A stretch of DNA of 64,000 nt. Source: Methylovulum sp. (GTDB taxonomy: Bacteria > Pseudomonadota > Gammaproteobacteria > Methylococcales > Methylomonadaceae). Positions 16,659 to 26,180 of the stretch are shown here, in pieces. The translations under genes and the position numbers were made by a program. The notes beneath the pieces were generated by a model. The model saw nothing but the letters and a program-made list of their open reading frames with translations, did no database searches and had not been told where the DNA came from. Location of the stretch: the NCBI GenBank assembly GCA_028712695.1, contig JAQTQZ010000004.1, forward strand, positions 89,865-153,864, in the 5' to 3' direction. How positions within the stretch are numbered: the stretch's first letter is position 1; the number at the start of each line of letters is the position of its first letter.

Positions 16659-17352
16659 TTTTTTTCCAGTGCCAGCTGTGCCGGGGTGTCTTGAGTACCA
16701 GCCGGGCCGAAGATCCGGCCAAAAAACGGGTGAAGGCCTCCAGTTGCACAGGTTGTTCACCATCATCGCCGGTCATTGCCGATAATGACAATGCCATCCC
16801 CTGCCCCGCACCTGTTTTAGCAAGGCATAAAGCCAGTGCACAACATTTATCCGTCGATAATTTAAACGGCGCAGCGGGATAAAAAGCCACCAACGGTTCA
16901 TCATAAAACACTAGCAACACCTGCTCCGCGCCTTCCTGCAATAGCCCTAATGCCTCAATAAACCCAGCAGCCAAACCTTCCTCGCCAGGCGCGACCACCG
17001 TGCATTGCAGTTTATTTCCCCAAACCATGGAAAACAACCCGGCAATGGCATTGTGTACTGACAGGCTAAAGGCGGTTGGGGAAATTTCTTCCCCTGTCGC
17101 CAGCATTTCCATCATGCCGAAGGATTTACCCAACTCGCCGTGCGTGGAACTGAAAACCATCGGCAAAAAGTGGCCGTCATCGAGGCATTGGTTGGCTGCA
17201 CAGAACACTGTTTTAGCTAATGGGGTCAATCGACGTTTTAGCAGGCTTGGCACTTTTGCCAGCAAGGCGTTCTGGTTGGCCGGCCCCTGTCCCGCATCAG
17301 CGTGTAATGGCGGCCAAACTGCCCATTTTTGTAAAATGAAATTTTGCGGCAT
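16642..17352 (-). CDS. Ketoacyl-synthase-like (chain-length-factor-type) protein
   Basis: A 236-residue protein resembling the N-terminal half of a beta-ketoacyl synthase, as in the small proteins at the head of aryl polyene operons. Recognisable elements are VFSSTHGELG and SPTAFSLSVHNAIAGLFSM. The segment where an active-site Cys would lie reads VVAPGEEGLAAGF, with no Cys, so it cannot condense by itself; a partner or length-setting role is likely. It is the first gene of the eleven-gene operon. The promoter should lie in the 138 bases between it and rapA, but no strong consensus was found. Confidence 0.85.
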   Translation of the reverse strand: MPQNFILQKWAVWPPLHADAGQGPANQNALLAKVPSLLKRRLTPLAKTVFCAANQCLDDGHFLPMVFSSTHGELGKSFGMMEMLATGEEISPTAFSLSVHNAIAGLFSMVWGNKLQCTVVAPGEEGLAAGFIEALGLLQEGAEQVLLVFYDEPLVAFYPAAPFKLSTDKCCALALCLAKTGAGQGMALSLSAMTGDDGEQPVQLEAFTRFLAGSSARLVLKTPRHSWHWKKNVQAD

Positions 17353-17490
17353 GGTGTGGGTTTAATTTGCTGAAATTAGCCTAAGCTTTTATCGCGGTTT
17401 TGTCACAAACGGTAATAATTGAACCATGCTCGCTATAGAAAACAAAAATGTCCACTCATCGGCAATTCCACCTTATTCTAATAGGCTAAT

Positions 17491-20355
17491 TTAACTGCCA
17501 ATAACAAACCTGACCGCATCCAAACGCAATTGCGCCGCTTGGATATTCTCATGTGCCAGCATCGTAAAATCTTTTAACTGCTCGATTTCCTCGGTTTTTA
17601 TCGCCGGATTGAGTTTTTTCAGCCTGACCAAGCGCTTTATTTCCGCGCTTAACGATTCCAACATAGCCGCCGTGGCCTCCGCTAATATCGCCTGCATGGC
17701 CGCGCGGGCTTGTTGTTCCGAATAATTTAGCAATTTAAGCATATACGGGCGCTGACTGCTTAGGAAAGCTGTAATCTTGTACTTATCAAACGTGGTGCCG
17801 GATTCAATCAGGCTGTCGTGCGCAAATAGCAACGAGACATCTTTCTGGTGCTGGTCTATCACAATTCTGATTGGCGTAGGCGGCAAAAACCGGCCAATTT
17901 GCAATTGGGCAGGTGCGCTGCATTCAACAACAAAAAGGCATTCCAGCAAAAATTGCCCCACTTTCAAATTGGGATGCCTAATGACGCTGATGGCCGCATT
18001 GCCAGTTTCACTGCCTCGGACCAGCTCCATCGACGCCGTCACCATCGGATGCTCAACGGTCAAAAACTGCATGTCTTCGCGGGCCAAGCCGGTCTCGCGG
18101 CTGACAGTCACCGTCATGCCGTCTTCGGAAAGGTTGGGGAAATGGCTGACCCGCATGTGGTCGCCAGGGCGGATGATAAAACAATCCGGCGAATGGAATT
18201 CAGTCTCCACTCCGTAGCATTCAAACAGGTCTTCCATATACGGCCACAAGCGGCCGTCATTTTCATACGCATTAAGCTGGTCGATCAACTGGTTGGCAAT
18301 GTCCTTGCGGCAAGAATTCAATTCCAACAACTGGTCACGACCATTATGCAGTTGGGTTTCCAGTTCGGCGCCGAGCACTTGGGTTTTGGCAATGAACGCA
18401 TCAAAACCCTTGGCATCCTTGCTTTCCAACAAGTCCAGCAACTCATCATGCAGCCTGTCCGCCACGCCTTGCGCCGCCGAGCAATTATGGCGGAAGGCAT
18501 CAAGTCCTTGGTCATACCAACGGTACAACAAGGCTTGTTCGCTATGCTCAAGATAAGGCACATGAATTTGGATGACATGCTTTTGACCGATACGGTCAAG
18601 ACGGCCAATACGTTGTTGCAGCAAATCCGGATTGATCGGCAGGTCAAATAAAATCAGGTGATGGACGAATTGGAAATTGCGCCCTTCACTGCCGATTTCA
18701 GAGCAAATCAACACCCTTGCGTTGCTTTCTTGGTCGGCAAAATAGGCGGCGGCACGGTCTCGCTCGATAATTGACATGCCCTCATGGAACACCGCCGAAG
18801 CAATACCGGCACGGTTTTTTAGGGCTTGCTCCAAAGCGATGGCAGTTTGCGCCTGTTTGCAGATCAACAAGGCTTTATCGCCATGGATGGTGTGTATGCC
18901 GGAAACCTGCCCGGAGCTGGTTCGGCGTTGGCCGGACAACTGTTTGATTTTATCGACCAGCCACAAATAACGCGGGTCTTGTTGCCAGTCGTCAGTGTTT
19001 GCCTGGCCTGCCAACGCATAAGCGGAGCATTCGCGTTCGGGGAAACCTTTAACGGTTTGCCTTGAATTCCTGAACAAAATCCTGCCGGTGCCGTGGTGGT
19101 CGAGCAATATCTTAATCAAAGCGTCACGTGCCGCCGCCGAGTTTTCCGGATCATCCAATTGCTTCAGCAAATTGCTGACGTTGTCGTCTTTTAGCAGACC
19201 TGCCAACAGGCTGACCGTTTCGGGATCCAAGGCTTTATCAGCCAACAAATGTTTGGCGGCATTAGCAACGGGTTCAAACTGGCGCTCTTCTTCCAAAAAG
19301 GCGGCAAAACTGTAAAAGCGGTCGGGATCAAGCAACCGTAACCGCGCAAAATGGCTTTCCTTGCCTAATTGTTCAGGGGTGGCGGTAAGCAGGATTAAGC
19401 TTGGCGCCAGTTGGGCGAGCTGTTCGACAAACAAGTAGTCAGGGCTGGCCGCTTGTTCGCTCCACTGCAAATGGTGCGCTTCATCGACAATGACCATATC
19501 CCAGCCAGCATCCAATGCTTGCTGTTGGCGGCTTGGATAACGGGTAAAAAAGTTCTGGCTACACAGCACCAATTGTTCGGTCAGAAACGGGTTTACCTTG
19601 TCCGCCTCGGTGTCTGTATCATCTTCCATGCCATCTGCGCCCATTTCATCCAGACAACGGGCTTCATCAAAAATACTGAACCGCAGGTTAAAACGCCGGA
19701 GCATTTCCACCAACCACTGATGCAATAGCGTTTCAGGCACAATAATCAGCACACGGTTGGTCAGGCCATTAATCAACCGGTGATGCAAAATTAGCCCGGC
19801 TTCGATGGTTTTGCCCAAGCCCACTTCATCGGCCAGCATAATTCTGGGCGCGGCACGGTTGGCGGCTTCATGGGCAATAAACACTTGGTGCGGGATCAAC
19901 GAAGTGCGCCCGCCGAGCAACCCCTTAACGGGTAATTGATGGTGCTGTTGCAGCCGGAGCCAAGTTTGGTAGCGCAGCAAAAACCAGGCACTGGGGTCAA
20001 TTTGGCCGGTGAACAAGCGGTCTTGGGGTTTGTTGAATTGGCTATGGTGGTTGATTTCAACTTCTTCAAGCGTGACCTCCCTGCCCTGCGCGTTTTTGCA
20101 AATATAAGTGACCAAGCCGTTCTGTTCGGACAGACGGATGACCGTCAATTTTTCTTCGTCGACTGATTCGATGACATCGCCCGCGGAAAAGACCACCCGC
20201 GTTAAAGGCGCGTTGTCGCGGGCATAAATCCTCCGCTCATCGCAAGCAAGATAAAGCACGGTGACACGGTTGAAACTGACATCGAGGATCAGGCCTAAAC
20301 CGAGTTCGGACTCGGTGTTGCTGATCCAGCGTTGGCCGGGGATAAAAGATTCCAT
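17491..20355 (-). CDS. rapA: RNA polymerase-associated ATPase RapA
   Basis: A 954-residue Swi2/Snf2 ATPase, close to the 968 residues of E. coli RapA. It starts MESFIPGQRWISNTESELGLG, typical of the N-terminal Tudor-like region that contacts RNA polymerase. The helicase part has LADEVGLGKTIEAGLIL (Walker A), DEAHHL, LTATPEQLG and, in the second lobe, CSEIGSEGRNFQFVHHLILFDLP with LQQRIGRLDRIGQ. RapA releases stalled polymerase and promotes recycling. The ATG at 20355 matches family N-termini; a longer open frame to 20433 is not supported. It is transcribed alone. Confidence 0.97.
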   Translation of the reverse strand: MESFIPGQRWISNTESELGLGLILDVSFNRVTVLYLACDERRIYARDNAPLTRVVFSAGDVIESVDEEKLTVIRLSEQNGLVTYICKNAQGREVTLEEVEINHHSQFNKPQDRLFTGQIDPSAWFLLRYQTWLRLQQHHQLPVKGLLGGRTSLIPHQVFIAHEAANRAAPRIMLADEVGLGKTIEAGLILHHRLINGLTNRVLIIVPETLLHQWLVEMLRRFNLRFSIFDEARCLDEMGADGMEDDTDTEADKVNPFLTEQLVLCSQNFFTRYPSRQQQALDAGWDMVIVDEAHHLQWSEQAASPDYLFVEQLAQLAPSLILLTATPEQLGKESHFARLRLLDPDRFYSFAAFLEEERQFEPVANAAKHLLADKALDPETVSLLAGLLKDDNVSNLLKQLDDPENSAAARDALIKILLDHHGTGRILFRNSRQTVKGFPERECSAYALAGQANTDDWQQDPRYLWLVDKIKQLSGQRRTSSGQVSGIHTIHGDKALLICKQAQTAIALEQALKNRAGIASAVFHEGMSIIERDRAAAYFADQESNARVLICSEIGSEGRNFQFVHHLILFDLPINPDLLQQRIGRLDRIGQKHVIQIHVPYLEHSEQALLYRWYDQGLDAFRHNCSAAQGVADRLHDELLDLLESKDAKGFDAFIAKTQVLGAELETQLHNGRDQLLELNSCRKDIANQLIDQLNAYENDGRLWPYMEDLFECYGVETEFHSPDCFIIRPGDHMRVSHFPNLSEDGMTVTVSRETGLAREDMQFLTVEHPMVTASMELVRGSETGNAAISVIRHPNLKVGQFLLECLFVVECSAPAQLQIGRFLPPTPIRIVIDQHQKDVSLLFAHDSLIESGTTFDKYKITAFLSSQRPYMLKLLNYSEQQARAAMQAILAEATAAMLESLSAEIKRLVRLKKLNPAIKTEEIEQLKDFTMLAHENIQAAQLRLDAVRFVIGS

Positions 20356-20401
20356 GTAGATATTTTCTGAAGGGTATAAGGTTAAACAGGATAAAACTAA
20401 A

Positions 20402-20472
20402 GTAGGTTGGGGGTGAGCAATGGCACTGTGCAAAACTTTTTGTTGGGGTTCGCCAGCTCACCCCCAACCTAC
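20402..20472. repeat. REP-like palindrome (17-bp arms)
   Basis: GTAGGTTGGGGGTGAGC at 20402-20418 is matched exactly by its reverse complement at 20456-20472, with a 37-base centre that also contains TGGC and GCCA paired inward. It lies between rapA and the ABC permease gene, both on the minus strand. This GTAGGTTGGGG...CCCCAACCTAC type resembles dispersed extragenic palindromes seen in many gammaproteobacterial genomes. It may also act as a transcription barrier or mRNA stabiliser for the exporter operon. Confidence 0.7.
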
Positions 20473-20493
20473 CTAATTGTCGTAATATGTGGC

Positions 20494-21258
20494 TTAATTT
20501 TTAATGCCCGTCCCTTTATGCAACAGGTACAAACTAAACAAGGTCAAGACCATGATAAAACCGCCGGTCATGAGATAAGCCAGCTGAATATCAATATCAG
20601 AGACGCCAATAAAGCCGTAGCGGAACGCATTAATCATGTACAAAATCGGGTTGGCTATGGAAATGGTTTGCCAAATGGCCGGCAACATAGTGACCGAATA
20701 AAACACCCCGCCCAAATAACTTAGCGGGGTCAGCACAAAATTGGGGATGATGGAAATGTCGTCGAAACTTTCGGCAAGCAAAGCATTGATAAAACCGGCC
20801 AACGCAAATAAGGCAGCCGTCAAAAACGCCACCGACAAGGTGATCCACCAATTCTGCACGGCGACATCATCAAACACCCGTGCTATCAAACCGACCACAA
20901 AACCAACCAGTAAACCGCGCACAACGCCACCGCTGACATAACCTGCCAAAATCACCCAATTGGGTACCGGTGCCACCAGCAACTCTTCAATATTATGTTG
21001 GAATTTGGTCGAATAAAATGAGGACACGACATTAGCGTAAGAATGGCTGATAACCGACATCAGAATCACGCCTGGAACGATATAGTCCATATAACTGGCA
21101 CCGTTGATAGTGCCGATCCGGTCCCCTATCAATTTGCCAAAAATTAAAAAGTACAGCGCGGTGGTGATGGCGGGCGGCAATAGGGTTTGTGGCCAGATAC
21201 GGATAAACCGGAAAATTTCCTTGACAACAATCGTTCTAAAAGCAATTGAATGGTTCAT
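20494..21258 (-). CDS. yadH: ABC-2 type transporter permease, YadH-like
   Basis: A 254-residue inner-membrane protein with about six hydrophobic segments. The ABC-2 signature region reads NFVLTPLSYLGGVFYSVTMLPAIWQ and is followed by ANPILYMINAFRYGFIG, as in E. coli YadH. The start MNHSIAFRTIVVKEIFRF overlaps the ATPase gene by four bases (ATGA), so the two form one exporter. The substrate of YadGH-type exporters is not known. Confidence 0.9.
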   Translation of the reverse strand: MNHSIAFRTIVVKEIFRFIRIWPQTLLPPAITTALYFLIFGKLIGDRIGTINGASYMDYIVPGVILMSVISHSYANVVSSFYSTKFQHNIEELLVAPVPNWVILAGYVSGGVVRGLLVGFVVGLIARVFDDVAVQNWWITLSVAFLTAALFALAGFINALLAESFDDISIIPNFVLTPLSYLGGVFYSVTMLPAIWQTISIANPILYMINAFRYGFIGVSDIDIQLAYLMTGGFIMVLTLFSLYLLHKGTGIKN

Positions 21259-22184
21259 TGTTTAGCCCCCGCCGATTTTGTTTCCACCAAATCCATAAAC
21301 AATTGTTCCAAGCGGTTGGTCTTGTTTTTAAGGCTGATAACGTTGATATTGCGTTGCGTCAGTTCGCCAAATAATTTATTCAGCCCGCTTTCTTTAGGTA
21401 CGGCGACATTCAGCACCTTATCCGCAACCAATTCAAGCTGATAACCATCGATAACCGGTACGGCCGTCAGTGGCTGCGCCAAATCCAGCACGAAATGGTC
21501 AACATGCAGCCGAGCCAATAAGCCCGCCATATCAGAATTTTCGACAATCTGGCCCTGGTCAATAATGGCGATATTACGGCATAGGCTTTCAGCCTCTTCC
21601 AGATAATGGGTCGTCAAAATAATGGTCGTACCCTGTTGGTTGACTTGTTGCATCATTTTCCACATGGAACGGCGGATTTCAATATCAACGCCCGCCGTCG
21701 GCTCATCCAAAATAAGCAATTTAGGTGCATGCACCATCGCCCTGGCAATCATCACCCGGCGCTTCATCCCGCCCGACAAACGTCTGGAAACCGTATCGCG
21801 TTTGTCCCACAATTCCATTTGCTTAAGGCAGTGTTCCGTCCGTTGTAACGCCAATTTACGGGGCGTACCGTAATAACCGGCCTGATTGAGCAAAATATTT
21901 TTGACGGTGTCAAACTGGTTAAAATTGACTTCCTGAGGCACTAGGCCTATGCAGCTTTTAGCCTGAGTCCGTTCACGTTGCAAATCGTGGCCAAACACAC
22001 TCACTGTCCCGCTCGTGGGGTTGACTAATGAACTGATAATACCGATAGCCGTTGATTTGCCCGCACCATTAGGCCCAAGTAACGCAAAAAAATCACCGGC
22101 CCCAACATCAAGGTCAATACCCTTTAAGGCTTCAAAACCATTATTGTAAGTTTTTCTAAGATTACGAAGAGATAATGCTTTCAT
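21255..22184 (-). CDS. yadG: ABC transporter ATP-binding protein, YadG-like
   Basis: A 309-residue ATPase with Walker A GPNGAGKSTAIGI, signature LSGGMKRRVMIARAM, Walker B LLILDEPTAGVD and the H-loop TTHYLEEAE. The C-terminal 70 residues are the extra domain usual for drug- or polysaccharide-type ABC-2 exporters. It is the first gene of a two-gene operon with the permease. A 140-bp gap separates its start from the divergent ppx gene and must hold both promoters. Confidence 0.93.
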   Translation of the reverse strand: MKALSLRNLRKTYNNGFEALKGIDLDVGAGDFFALLGPNGAGKSTAIGIISSLVNPTSGTVSVFGHDLQRERTQAKSCIGLVPQEVNFNQFDTVKNILLNQAGYYGTPRKLALQRTEHCLKQMELWDKRDTVSRRLSGGMKRRVMIARAMVHAPKLLILDEPTAGVDIEIRRSMWKMMQQVNQQGTTIILTTHYLEEAESLCRNIAIIDQGQIVENSDMAGLLARLHVDHFVLDLAQPLTAVPVIDGYQLELVADKVLNVAVPKESGLNKLFGELTQRNINVISLKNKTNRLEQLFMDLVETKSAGAKQ

Positions 22185-22324
22185 GCTGAAACTAACACTT
22201 AACGGGCGCCTTTAAATAAGTTAAATTAGCGGCTGCATCCATTTGGGATTATTTAAAATGGAGCGCTGAAACCGCGTGATTTTATCAGAAACTAACACGC
22301 TTCGTAGACAAAACTGGATAGCCT

Positions 22325-23824
22325 GTGCAAAAGATTACCCCTGAAGTTGTAGCCGCTGTAGATTTGGGCTCTAACAGTTTCCACATGATCGTCTGTAGCC
22401 TGACAGAGGGTAAATTAAAAACGCTGGACCAACTTAAAGAAATGGTTAGGTTAGCATCAGGGCTCGATAGCCGGAACATACTTGATGAACCTACCCAACA
22501 ACGGGCGTTAGCCTGTCTGGAGCGGTTTGGCCAACGCATCCGCAACTTTCCGCCTGGCAGTGTCCGCGTGGTCGGCACCAACACCTTGCGTACCGCTAAA
22601 AACTCCCAACAGTTTTTACTTAAGGCCGAACAAGCCTTAAACCACCCTATCCACATCATTTCCGGCATAGAAGAGGCACGGTTGATCTACATGGGTGTCG
22701 CCTTCAGTCTCGGCAGCAATGCAAACCGCCGCTTGGTTATGGATATAGGGGGCGGCAGCACTGAATATATCATCGGCACCGGTGACACGCCAAAAGAAAA
22801 AGAAAGTTTATACATGGGTTGTGTGTCCGTCAGTAACCGCTTTTTTCCGGAGGGCAAACTGTCCAAAGTTGCCTTTACGCGGGCCACCTTATTTGCTGAA
22901 CAGGAACTGGAACCTTTCCAACAAAAATTCCAGCAAGGCAACTGGGATGAAGCTATTGGCGCATCCGGCAGCCTACGGGCAATTGCCAAAGTCTTACAAG
23001 CTAAAAACTGGAGCAATAACGGCATTACCCGCAGTGGCCTTGACCAACTGGTGGGTTATCTCACTAATTGCAGCCATATCAATGAAATTAACCTGCCCGA
23101 TCTCGACCCTGAACGTCTGCCGGTGTTTACAGGGGGGGTGGCAATCGCCTACGCCACCTTTAAAAGCTTGGGTATCGAGCAAATGACGGTATCGGACGGG
23201 GCTTTAAGGGAAGGTTTGATCCAGGATTTGCTAGGCCGTATTTATAACCACGATGTCCGCTCCGAAACTGTCCAAGCGCTTGCTACCCGTTATCATACCG
23301 ACAAAGCACACGCCGCACGCCTCGACCAAACCGTTATGATGCTGCTGGAACAAGTACGCGAGAGCAACAGCCTGCTTGATAACGAAGCGAGCGAACAGTT
23401 TTTAAGCTGGGCCGCCCAATTGCATGAAATAGGCCGCGACATTGCCCACGGCCAATACCACAAACACAGTGCCTATATTATCGAAAACGGCGATTTGGCC
23501 GGCTTTTCACATCAAGACCAAGTGCTGCTGGCAACGCTGATAAGGGCGCATCGGCGTAAGTTTTCCCGCTCACGCTTCCAAAACTTACCTGCACCTTGGG
23601 ACAAACAAGCCCCTTATTTGGCGATAATGCTCCGGCTAGCCGTGTTGCTGCACCGCAACCGCCATGAAGACGAATTGCCACACTTTACAATTCAGTTGGT
23701 AAGGTCAAAAGTCACGTTGCAGTTTCCAGACAATTGGCTGAACCAATCCCCCTTAACGCACGCCGATTTGATTCTGGAGGCCGGTTACCTTAAATCGGCT
23801 GGCTTTACCCTGAACTTTGCTTGA
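22325..23824 (+). CDS. ppx: Exopolyphosphatase / guanosine pentaphosphate phosphohydrolase
   Basis: A 499-residue Ppx/GppA-family enzyme. The actin-like ATPase fold shows the first phosphate motif AAVDLGSNSFHMIV and the second MDIGGGSTEYIIG. The C-terminal part is the HD-like domain with WAAQLHEIGRDIAHGQYHKHSAYI, present in Ppx and GppA. The start is a GTG at 22325 with GGA upstream. The enzyme releases phosphate from polyphosphate. GppA activity cannot be excluded, but length and the C-terminal domain favour Ppx. Confidence 0.93.
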   Translation: MQKITPEVVAAVDLGSNSFHMIVCSLTEGKLKTLDQLKEMVRLASGLDSRNILDEPTQQRALACLERFGQRIRNFPPGSVRVVGTNTLRTAKNSQQFLLKAEQALNHPIHIISGIEEARLIYMGVAFSLGSNANRRLVMDIGGGSTEYIIGTGDTPKEKESLYMGCVSVSNRFFPEGKLSKVAFTRATLFAEQELEPFQQKFQQGNWDEAIGASGSLRAIAKVLQAKNWSNNGITRSGLDQLVGYLTNCSHINEINLPDLDPERLPVFTGGVAIAYATFKSLGIEQMTVSDGALREGLIQDLLGRIYNHDVRSETVQALATRYHTDKAHAARLDQTVMMLLEQVRESNSLLDNEASEQFLSWAAQLHEIGRDIAHGQYHKHSAYIIENGDLAGFSHQDQVLLATLIRAHRRKFSRSRFQNLPAPWDKQAPYLAIMLRLAVLLHRNRHEDELPHFTIQLVRSKVTLQFPDNWLNQSPLTHADLILEAGYLKSAGFTLNFA

Positions 23825-23832
23825 CTGGAGCC

Positions 23833-25101
23833 ATGATATTTTTATTACGCCTCTTGCGCTACAGCCTGTTAGCGGTATTGATATTATGCGTAATGATCGT
23901 TTTTTTTGGTATCAGCGACACGCCCGACATTAAATTGGGCTGGTCGTTAAGCCACAGTGATATTGACCGGGCAAAAAAAATCCTTCATGAGGGCTCCAAA
24001 ACCCGTCCCGATGAAATTGGCACCATAGAACTCAGCAAAGATGACCTTAATCTTGCCGCCAATTATCTGTTAAACCGCTACAGTAAAAGCGCCGTAGACA
24101 TATCGCTAAAAAAAAACCAGTTAAAATTCACCGCCACTACAACGTTGCCTAAAAACAGCTTGGGCAAATATTTAAATGTCACCATTGCTTTTGGTAATGT
24201 AGAAGGCAAACGGCTCCCTACAATCACCAAGTTTAAGGCAGGTAAATTGCTACTTCCGTCAAGCTTGGCGGCTGTGGCAATTAATTATTTTATCCGCCAT
24301 TCCTCGCTAAACGATTATTTTTTGCTCGCCACCCGCCCCATTAAAACCGTTAAAATTGAGCCTGAAAAATTAACCCTCACTTATTTTTCCAATATAGAAA
24401 CCTTAATCCAGGCCCACACGCTTCTGACCCAAAGCAATGATAGCCCTACCTTAAACATTTATCAGGAGAAACTGGCTGATATTATTGCCCACCATGATCC
24501 AAGCTGGCGTTTATCTCTAGCAGACTTACTAAAGCCGCTGTTTGAACTGGCCTATCAGCGCTCTACCCTAGACACCGCTATCGAAGAAAACAGACTGGTT
24601 ATTTTTACCGTCAATGACTACGTCAATAAAAATGAAACGAGAAGATTTTGGTCATTGCCTGCTAAAAAACCGGCGAACCGCAAATACTATCCAGCTTTTT
24701 TGTACAAACGGACAGATTTAGCGCAACATTTTATCGGCTCGGCGGCACTTACCGCTTCTATCAGCGGCGAAATTTCTGACTTGGCCGGGGTAGAAAAAGA
24801 GTTGAGCGATGCCCAAGGCGGCAGCGGTTTTAGCTTTATTGATTTAACGGCAGATAAGGCAGGCACCCGTTTTGGTGATTTGGCAACCGCATCGCCGGAA
24901 ACCGCCCGTAAAATACAACAGGCAATGTCCCAAATAAAAAGCTACAGTGATTTCATGCCCGATCCTAGGGATCTACCCGAACACATGAATGAGGCGGAGT
25001 TTAAAAGCCGGTACGGATCGCCTAACAGCCCAACTTATCAGGCATTGGCCCAACAGATTGATGCGCGGATAGCGGCCATACCGATGTACCGGCTAGATTG
25101 A
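23833..25101 (+). CDS. Membrane-anchored protein of unknown function, companion of ppx
   Basis: A 422-residue protein with one N-terminal membrane segment (about residues 3-25, LRLLRYSLLAVLILCVMIVFFG) and a long extracytoplasmic region with alternating beta-like patterns, but no recognised domain. The ATG at 23833 lies nine bases past the ppx stop with GGAG just upstream; the frame is open from a TTG at 23821 that overlaps ppx. Position and spacing indicate one transcript with ppx. A link to polyphosphate or the envelope is inference only. Confidence 0.8.
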   Translation: MIFLLRLLRYSLLAVLILCVMIVFFGISDTPDIKLGWSLSHSDIDRAKKILHEGSKTRPDEIGTIELSKDDLNLAANYLLNRYSKSAVDISLKKNQLKFTATTTLPKNSLGKYLNVTIAFGNVEGKRLPTITKFKAGKLLLPSSLAAVAINYFIRHSSLNDYFLLATRPIKTVKIEPEKLTLTYFSNIETLIQAHTLLTQSNDSPTLNIYQEKLADIIAHHDPSWRLSLADLLKPLFELAYQRSTLDTAIEENRLVIFTVNDYVNKNETRRFWSLPAKKPANRKYYPAFLYKRTDLAQHFIGSAALTASISGEISDLAGVEKELSDAQGGSGFSFIDLTADKAGTRFGDLATASPETARKIQQAMSQIKSYSDFMPDPRDLPEHMNEAEFKSRYGSPNSPTYQALAQQIDARIAAIPMYRLD

Positions 25102-25220
25102 GGGGAAAGTTTAAATGTGGGTCACTTGGACAAATCAAACTCTTTGTCCGCCCCTGGACAACGGATTATTAGGTGTTTGCAAATTATTTAAAACTGGGCT
25201 CAAAATCCTAGAATTACTGT

Positions 25221-26180
25221 TTATTCGGGGGTATGGAAAGCCCTAAGTTTATTAATGACCAACGCTTGCACTTGTTCTGACAAATCCTGTTGCCCGCTAT
25301 AAAAACTGGCGGCATCGGTTTCTCTGCGTAGCCAGGTAAATTGGCGTTTGGCCAGTTGCCGGGTGGCAACAATGGCTTTTTCTGTCATGGTTTCAAGATC
25401 ATACTCACCTTGCAGATAAGACCAGGCTTGCCGGTAACCGACCGCCCTGATAGCAGGCATTTTTTCGTTTAGATCACCCCGGTCGTAGAGATGCTGGACT
25501 TCTTCGATAAAACCTTGGGCCAGCATGGCCCGGAAACGCTGGGCGATGATGTCGTGTAAAATTTTCCGGTCTGGCGGGGCAATAATCAATTTGATAGCTT
25601 GATACGGTAATGCTTGCGGCTGTGTGGCAGTAAAAAATGAGGTTAAGGGTTGTCCGCTGATTTCATGCACTTCCAATGCCCGCTGGACACGCTGCGGGTC
25701 ATTTGGATGGATTCGCGCCGCCGCTTCAGGGTCTACCGCTGCAAGCCGTCGATGGAGCGCCTCTTTACCTAGATTTTCCAATTCTAAATCCAACTTGGCC
25801 CTAATAGCCGGATCGGCTTCCGGTAAGGCGGCAAGCCCTCCGGTTAGCGCATTAAAGTAAAGCATGGTGCCACCGACCAAAATGGGAATCTTCCCCCGCT
25901 GGCTTATCTCAGCCATTAACGCCAGCGCCCGTGTCCTGAATTGGCCGGTGGAAAAAGCTTCTGACGGGTCGAGTATATCCAGAAGATGATGGGGAATACC
26001 ACCCCGCTCTGCCAGCGTGGGTTTGGCAGTGCCTATGTCCATGCCTTTATAGACCAATGCCGAATCGACGCTGATAATTTCGCCGTCAAGGGCTTGGGCA
26101 AGTTGTACGGCCAACGCGGTTTTGCCTGAGGCGGTCGGCCCCATTAAGAAGATAGCGGGTGGTGGTTGTGTATGTTTCAT
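25221..26180 (-). CDS. miaA: tRNA dimethylallyltransferase MiaA
   Basis: A 319-residue enzyme with the P-loop [15 protein letters not shown] near the N-terminus, [18 protein letters not shown], the DILDP motif, and downstream [11 protein letters not shown] and [15 protein letters not shown]. It adds dimethylallyl to A37 of tRNAs that read UNN codons. The start overlaps the mutL stop by four bases, the mutL-miaA order usual in gammaproteobacteria. The usual next gene, hfq, does not follow: about 120 bases of non-coding DNA and a convergent gene end lie downstream. Confidence 0.97.
   Translation of the reverse strand: MKHTQPPPAIFLMGPTASGKTALAVQLAQALDGEIISVDSALVYKGMDIGTAKPTLAERGGIPHHLLDILDPSEAFSTGQFRTRALALMAEISQRGKIPILVGGTMLYFNALTGGLAALPEADPAIRAKLDLELENLGKEALHRRLAAVDPEAAARIHPNDPQRVQRALEVHEISGQPLTSFFTATQPQALPYQAIKLIIAPPDRKILHDIIAQRFRAMLAQGFIEEVQHLYDRGDLNEKMPAIRAVGYRQAWSYLQGEYDLETMTEKAIVATRQLAKRQFTWLRRETDAASFYSGQQDLSEQVQALVINKLRAFHTPE

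Noticed and set aside
17848..18651. Plus-strand open frame of 267 codons
   Set aside because: It is antisense to rapA and shows no protein family features.
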